Shown here: piece by piece, positions 40,101-49,100 of the stretch | Position numbering within the stretch: position 1 is the stretch's first letter | Layout: every line of letters begins with the position of its first letter | Origin: Campylobacteraceae bacterium | GTDB lineage: Bacteria; Campylobacterota; Campylobacteria; Campylobacterales; Campylobacteraceae | DNA: 64,000 bases | Assembly: GCA_031266555.1 (NCBI GenBank) | Contig: JAISAU010000003.1 | Span: 124,001 to 188,000 of the forward strand | Reading direction: 5' to 3' | The notes under the pieces: model-generated | The model's database searches: none | Told to the model about the DNA's origin: nothing | What the model saw: the letters and a program-made list of their open reading frames with translations, nothing else | Translations under genes and position numbers: made by a program

Positions 40101-43100
40101 TGTCCTAATAAAATATCATCGCCGCCGCTAGCGTTAATGATATCATCTCCCTCAAGAGCCACCAATACTTCATCATCGTTAGAACCGTTTAATTCATCAT
40201 CTCCCGAAGTTCCTCCAAAAGAGATAGAACCATTATCAAGTTTCAGTAACTCGTCAAGTCCTACGCTTTCTCCATTAGCAAATACCAATCGCTCGATCAT
40301 ACCGCTTTCGCTAAACCAATTTTTTATGAGTATGCTATCGCTTAGTTCGTTAAAGTTTTTACCTTCTTCTTTTATGTATACATGTAGGTCGTTACCTTCT
40401 TTTAAGATAACAATATCGTCTTTAACTATATTTTCCCCAAAGCGTATTTCATCAAATCCTCCGCTATCTTCCAGCGTATCGCGTCCGTAACCTTTCGCAA
40501 AAATATACGTATCGTTGCCAAGACCGCCATTAACGATATCATCTCCAAATTTCGCGTCAAGAGTATTATTGCCCTCAGTTCCGAGTACAAATTCACCCTC
40601 GTTAGTTCCTATAAGATTTACTATCTCATGGTCGCTTATGGTAATACCGCCTTCAAACTCAAACGACTCTATCCTATTATCTTGATTAAACCAATTTGAT
40701 AAAATCAATCTATCATTTTCTCCATAAGCTATAACCAAACTAAAGTTTTCTTGATTCGTATGGGAGTCAATCTCTTTTAATATACTTACTTTTATATTTT
40801 CTTTGGTAATTCCCTCTTTAAATACTATTTTATCAATACCGCCGCAATCCGTTATCCTGTCTTCCCCGTCTCCTATGCCAAACTCATAAATATCATTGCT
40901 GATATCTTGCGAATAGATAGTGTCATTACCCAAATTAGCAAAGATTTTATTTTCTCCGCTATTGTTAATATACAAACTATCGTCGCCTTTGGTTAGAGCA
41001 ATAATCGTATTTGTGCTTCCCGTGATATCTACGCTGCTTCCGATATCGCCGGTTATATTTACGGTATTAAAACCTTCTTGAAAGTTTAGATAATGAGTTG
41101 CATCAACTACGATCCCTTCCGTAGACCAATAACCAAGTCCATCTTCATCAGCTATATAAGCTTCTCTATCGTTCGCTATATTAACGATATTGTCTCCATT
41201 TAAAAAAGAGAGATTTGCCATAACGTTTATGAGATTTAGCGTATTGTTTCCATCGGCAAAATCAGCGTCTAATATGCTTATATATTCATTATACAGGTCA
41301 ATATTATTTAATGTGTCTATATATTTAAATATTGAAAAGCCCGACGTTAAATTTAAAGTATTATCGCCGTTACCAAATTGCGCTTTGAAAGACCCTTCTC
41401 CTTCAATGTTTATAATATTATTACCATCTCCAAAAGAAAATTTATTGCTATCAGAATATTCTTCTGAAAAATTGTAGTTATTATTATAATATTCATGAAC
41501 AAAGCCGGTTTCATTATTATCCATAAATTCCAATTCTTTATATTCCGTAATTCTTTGTTCAATTTTTAAATTAACGGTATTATCTCCATCGCCAAAACTT
41601 AAATACGCTATAGACACGCTATCAATATCTAAGATATTGTTTCCATTGCCAAATTCAGCAGATATTATAGAATATCCAATATATTCTGACTCATAATATG
41701 ACCCATCGTTACTATAGTGCCATTCGCTATATTTTGGCGCTTCTAGTTGAATATTGAGTACATTGTTGCCATTTTGAAATCTCAAACCCAAGGCATTAAA
41801 ATTGTTTAACTCTACATCTACATTATTATTGCCGTTGCCAAACTCAACATGTCCTGACGTTTCACTGCTACCGCCTATATACATATTATATAGCTCACAA
41901 TCCTCTGTTTTCTCATATTGTTTTTCAAATTGTTGAATATCTTTAATCTTTACGGTATTATCACCATCACCAAAAAAAATAAAACCACCCTCAAATGCGG
42001 CGCAATTAATATCAACGATATTGTTTCCATTGCCAAATTCAGCGAATATATGAGTTTCTTCAATCACTTCTTCATGAGATAATCCGTCGTCAAAAAAACG
42101 CTGTTCATTCCACTTTAACGCTTCTGTTTGAACATTAAACACATTGTCCCCATCGCCAAAATATGTGTATGTAGAGGAAAGTTTTCCATTTATATTAACT
42201 ATATTATTTCCATCGCCAAACTTTGTATAAAAATTATTGCCATATTCATAAGCATATATACATTCCAGTTCATTTAAATCATAATAGCTTTCTACAATTT
42301 GTTTGCCATCATTGCTGACATTGAGTTTATTGTTCCCATTACCAAACTCTATACCAAAACCTTCGCCAACAAAAGCTTCTATATTGACATTATTGTTTCC
42401 ATCTCCCAAACTAATGTCCATCATATCCCCTATATTGCCTTTGACCAGCACATCATTATCGCCGTCTCCTATCTGCATATTAACGTTATTTATATCGCCA
42501 TCATATGTTATAACGTTATTTCCATCGCCAACTCCTATGTTTTTGGCATTTGTTATAACATTACTTCCATTTCCAAGAGTTATACTTTCAGCATTCATTA
42601 TGACGTTATTTCCATTGCCAAGAGTTACTGTGTCATATCCATCCAGAAGATCAATGGCGAAGTCGTCGTCTATGTTAGCTTCCGGATTTATGGATTGGAG
42701 ATAGTCTATATCTATATTATCATCATGCTCTGTTCCTAAATATCCCCCTATAAAGTCGCCCGGATTTATTGAAGTTCCGTCTGAAAACGATATTTTTTCA
42801 ATGCCGTGTGATGAAGTTGAGCTTGGTTTAGTAAGAATGATTTTATCGCTTAGCTCGTCAAATGATTTTCCTTCCTCTTTGATGGCTACAATAGTTTGGG
42901 AACCTATAACTTTTATGATAATGTTATCTTGCGTAATACCATCTCTAAACACTATCTCGTCATAACTTCCCCCAAAGTCTGTTATAGTATCTTTGCCGTC
43001 TCCTCTCCCGTATATATATTTAGTGTTTCCATAGTTGCCTGTTATAGTATCGTCGCCCCTTTTTGCTTCAATACTCATATCTCCATCCAGATATGTTAAA

Positions 43101-46100
43101 TAATCATTGCCATCTGTTGTCTCTTGATATCCCAATATCTCATTGGTATACAATGTTGTACCGTCTGAAAAGAGAAATTTTTCGATTCTATTATTTGCAT
43201 TAAGCCATTCTTTGATAATTATAACATTACTTAATTCGTCAAAGCTTTTTCCATTTTCTTTTATGGCTACAATTAAATCATTTGAGTTTGGAGATAATCT
43301 AACTATTAAGTCGTCTTTGGTAATTCCTTCTTTAAACTTTAACGTATCGTTACCGTTAGTATCTAAAATGATATCTTTCCCATCTCCACGACTATAAATA
43401 TATGTGTCGTCACCTTTGCCGCCCTTAAGAGTATCGTCACCTTTACCACCTTCTATGACGTCATTGCCGTCACCGCTGGCGATGATATCATCGCCGTTAT
43501 CACCATTTATAATATCATCTCCACTGCCGCTTTGAATTATATCGTCTCCATCCCCCATTGAAAGATTTACTGACGTCATATTATCCACAAATACAGCCAC
43601 ATCGTCTTCGTCAGTTCCTTGAAGATTTATTATATCGTTCACGTCAAACACTGTTCCATCACTGAATTTGAAATTCTCAATTCTATTATTCACATTGAAC
43701 CAATCTTTGATAGTTATAACATCGCTTAGTTCATCAAAGCTTTTTCCATCTTCTTTTATGGCCACAATTAAATCATTTGAGTTTGGAGATAATTTAACTA
43801 TCAAATCTTCTTTTGTAATTCCTTCTTTAAACTCTAACGTATCGTTGCCGCCATCGTATTGATACCAATAGCTGGTATAATCGTCATAAATAGTATCTTT
43901 TCCATCTCCTCTGCCATAAACATACGTGTCATCCCCTCCATTGCCTTCAAGAGTATCGTCTCCTTTGCCACCATCTATGATATCGTTACCATCACCGCTA
44001 TTAATAATATCGTCACCATCATCGCCATAAATTGTGTCATCTCCGCTACCACTTTGAACTATATCATCACCGTCTCCCATAGAGAGATTTACCAATGTTG
44101 TACCATCTACAAATCTCGCTATATCGTCTTCGTCAGTTCCTTGAAGATTTACAATGTCATTAATATTAAGTATAGTTCCATCGCTGAATTTGAAATTTTC
44201 AATTCTATTATTCGCGTTAAGCCATTCTTTAATGGTTATAACATCGCTTAGTTCGTCAAAACTTTTTCCATCTTCTTTGATGGCGATAATTAAGTCATTT
44301 GAGCTCGGAGACAACTTGACTATTAAATCACCTTTAGTAATCCCTTCTTTAAATTCCAATGTATCGTTGCCGCCATCGTATTGAGACCAGTAGCTATACC
44401 TATAATCATCATATATAGTGTCTTTTCCGTCTCCTTTGCCGTACATGTAGGTATCATCGCCTTGGCCGCCTTCAAGAGTGTCGTTGCCTTTGCCGCCCAT
44501 TAGCGTATCATTGCCAGCTTCACCATTTATAATATCATCACCATCATCACCATAAGTTGTGTCATTGCCGCCACCGCCATAAATCGTATCGTTACCCTGA
44601 CCTCCATTTACAATATCATTCCCGCTACCGCTTTGAACTATATCATCACCGTCTCCCATTGAAAGATTTACTGACGTCGTATTGTCTACAAATCTTGCGA
44701 TATCACTATCGTCAGTTCCTTGAAGATTTATTATATCGTTCACATCAAGCACTGTTCCATCATTAAATTTAAAATTTTCAATTCTATTATTCGCGTTAAG
44801 CCATTCTTTAATAGTTATAACGTCTGTTAATTCATAAAAACTTTTTCCATCTTCTTTGATGGCTATAATTAAATCATTTGAATCTGCGGATAGTTTGACT
44901 ATCAAATCATCTTTGGTAATATCTGATTTAAATTCTAATGTATCGTTGCCGCCATTATATTGGTACCAATAGTTATATTTATAATCATCATAAATAGTGT
45001 CTTTTCCATCTCCCTTGCCGTACACATACGTATCGTCTCCTTGACCACCTTCAAGAGCATCGCTACCTTTGCCGCCATTTATGATGTCATTACCTATTTC
45101 ACCGTATATAGCGTCGTCATTCAAGGTTCCTATTATAGTATCGTCATTGTTGCTTCCGTGAACGTCGCCGTCTCTTAGTATAAGAGTAAATATATCATCT
45201 CTTATGTATTTAGAACCATTGGAAAATATAAAGTTTTCTATTTTGTTGTTGCTATAAAACCAATTACATATAGTTATAATATTTTCAAATTCGTTAAAAC
45301 TCTTACCTTCCTCTTTTAGACCTATCAAAAGATTATTGCCGTTTGTTGTAAATATCAAATCATCAACGTTTATTTCATCCGCGAACAACAGGGTATCGTT
45401 ACCCCCATCTGCTTCAACATTATCAACTACATAGCTATCATAGATAGTTACTTTACCAAACTTATTTGATATGAAATAAGTATCATTTCCATTTTGACCG
45501 TTAAAAGTAGCATTTGAAGATACAAAGATGATATCGTCTATACTTTCATCATCAAATAATGAAGCGTAATTTATGATATCCGTTTCATTCATTATCATGC
45601 CATCATAAAACTCTATAGTCTCTATCCTGTTGTACCTGTTTTTCCACTCTTTTATAATTATTTTATCAGTAGATAAATAGTGCTCAACCCCCTCTTGTTT
45701 CAATATTATCACTAAATCATTATTTGTTGAGCTTAGTTTAAATATCAAATCCTCTTTTGCGATACCTTCGCCAAATTTCAACGTATCTTTACCGCCGTCA
45801 ATAGTATATGAGTAATATGAAGAGTAACGATAAACATTATTGTCATATATCGTGTCTGTTCCATCTCCTCTTGAATAGATATATGTGTCGTTACCTCCGG
45901 CACCATTTAAGATATCGTTACCTTTGCCGCCTGTTATCGCATCGTTACCAATGCTTCCTTCCACTATATCGTTTCCGCCAAGCGTATTTATAGTCATTGA
46001 TTCCCCGACTTTTATGTGGTCGTCGTATTCTGTGATACCTTGCAAAGCTATTATTTCATTCGCGTCAAACGTTATTCCGTTGGCAAATGTAAAATATTCT

Positions 46101-49100
46101 ATCCTATTGTTTGTGTTAAACCAATTTTTTAGCGTGATAACATCGCTTAATTCATTAAAATCTTTATCATCTTCTTTGATGGCTACAACTAAATCGTCTG
46201 AGCCAAATACTGCTTTTACTATCAAATCATCTTTAGTGATTCCTTCCCTAAACTCCAATGTATCGCTATTACCCGAAGTATCAAGTATGGTGTCTTTCCC
46301 GTCGCCTCTTGCGTAGATATACGTATCGTTTCCGTTGCCTCCCTCAAGATAATCGCCTCCTTTTCCTCCTTTAAGCGTGTCATTGCCGTCATTCGCGTAA
46401 ATAGCATCATTACCATCGCTGCCCTCAATCATATCGTTAACATTGCTTCCATATACCGTATCGTCACCCTCGTAAGCATTTATATCCAAAGGCTTATTTG
46501 CGATAGCTTTAATAAAGTCGTTATCGCTTGAAACTTGAAGTTTCAATATATCGTTTATGCCAAAAACGGTTTCATTTCCAAATACAAATGAGTTTATTCT
46601 ATTTTCAGAAGTGAACCAGTCTCTAAAAACTATCTTATCAAGCTTATCATACTCTTTGCCTTCCTTTTTTATAACTATTGTCAAATCATTTGAGTTTAAA
46701 GACGTGGTGACAATTATATCATTCTCATAAATGCCCTGCAAAATTACTTTTTGAGCTATTTTACTTGGAGTTATTATCCTATTCGCATCGCCTTTTTGCA
46801 CGACATAGCACAAGTTTTTTGTATCTATACAATCCAACGCTATTAACGCTTCCCAATTCAATGTGGTATCAGCGAAAAATATAGTCTCTATCTTTCCGTT
46901 TATAAGAGCGTTTTTAATAGTTATGGAACCGTTTATTTTTGAACCATCTTCAATATCTATTATATTTATTATGATGTCATTGCCGCTTTTATCGATTTTT
47001 ACATCTTTGGTAAGTATGCCGTTTAGTCTTAGCGTGTCTCCCGTAGGACCTACATTTCCTGAGTCTATTATAGTGTCATATCCGTCGCCGTAGTTATACA
47101 CAAATGTGCTGTCCCTGCCTGTGCCATAGATGGTATCATCTCCTCTTCCACCTTCTATGATATCATGTCCGTAACCGCTGTCATTAGAAGAACTACCTGC
47201 ATATATAGTGTCATTACCGTCCCCGCCTTTTAATATATCGTTACCGGCATTTCCATATATGATATCATCCCCGTCTCCTCCATCGATAACATCTATAACT
47301 GAACTGCTACTGCCTCCTCTTATGACGTCATTTCCGGCTCCGCCATAAGTTATACCTGTATGGATGATTGTTTGCCCATCATTATTTAATACCATAGTGT
47401 CGCCGTATGTGCCATATACTTTGCCATCATTCGCTACGTTATACGATATGCCGTTTTTTGCGAGTCCGTCTTTAAATTCTTGATTTACAAGCAAACTTTG
47501 CTCAAATACTTCAAGTTTTGACAAACCCTCGGAATATATGATAGATGAGAGCAAAAGCAGAGTTTTATTATCAGTCGGATTTGCCAAAAGAGAGCTTTGG
47601 ATCTCTTGCAAAAGTTCGCTTAGTTTAAATAACCCTCCATCAAAAAACTGCTCCCCATATATCGTCTGCGTCAAAAAACGCATGCTTTGTTCTTGAATAA
47701 TATCTTTTAAATAGTCATTGATACTTATGGAAGTCTCAAGATTTTGGATATCGGATATAACTTTGCCATTCATTACGTTACTAAAATTTTTATTTGTGAA
47801 AGCCTCTACTATAGCCACATCTAAAGCATATGCGTATATCATATATTTAATTCCTGTAGGCATAGGATTGTCATAGTTATGATTTAACACATTTTGCGCG
47901 CCTCTTATTTGATTTGGTTTTATATGATCGGTCTTTGTCCATCTTGCCATCATACTTTTAAACGAAGCGATAAACTGAGCATATGTCGTACTCGAAGTGT
48001 TTGCTATAAGAGTCGTGACGCTATTTTTCAGTGTCTCATCGTCATTCATCGACTCCCTAAGGCTTAAAACTCTTCCGCTTGAACTAAGTTCGGGCAAAGA
48101 GAGTATATCTGCCGATATCTCTTTGTCGTAAACATAAACGTTCTCTTTGCCGTTTTGCAAAAACCACACATCGTTTATCTTTTTCTCTTCTCCGTTTTGG
48201 ATAAAAGACGACATATGAGATATCTTATTAAGAGCTTCTGTCTCGCTGACCTCTTTAGCGTTCAAGTTTATAGAGCTTATGCCAAGATCGTTTAAGCTTT
48301 TCAGTTCTCCATTGTCTGTGATTCCGTCTGCATTGGCGTCTACCCAAACGTGCAAATGATTATATATGCTGTCTTTATTGTCTATCGCGCCGTCTTTGTT
48401 TAAGTCGTACTCTTTCAAAGCGTCAAATCCGTTATTAGCGAGCTTTCCGTTATTTAACTTTGTATTATTGCCAAACAGTTCGCTTCCGTCATCTACTATA
48501 CCGTTTTGATTTTTATCAAGGACAAGCAAACCGTCCTCTTTTTCTACCCATGCGGTCTTTTCCTTAAAACCGTCGCCATTTACATCAAAATGAGTGTCTG
48601 TTATAATAGTCGACGTAACCTCGTTGTTATTCAGATCAAGAACCAAAGGAGAGCAAAAGTCGTCATTACAATGTCCACACCCGCAGTTTTCTCTACCGCA
48701 CCCGCATTCGCACTCAAACTCTTCTTCTAATTTGATACCAAGCGATTCGGCTTCTTTACTGTAGTTTTCTATGGTTAGAGTATTGCCGTCTTTTTTAAAT
48801 GTAAGGGTTGAACCGCTTAAAGAGTATTCGCCGCCATCGCCTTTGTATTTGCCGTCGCTCTCTTTATCTAACTTTCCTTTTGTGAGCATAGTACCCATAA
48901 AATATACTCTTCCTTGACCGTCAGAATCGTTTATAGTATCCCCATTACCAACTACATATGTATCAAAACCTTGTCCGCCGACCAATCTGTCTTTACCTTC
49001 TCCTCCATCAAGAGTGTCGTCTCCTTTGTCGCCTGAAAGAGTGTCGTTGCCTTCTCCACCGTAGATTACATCGTCACCATCTCCGCCTAAAATGGTATCG

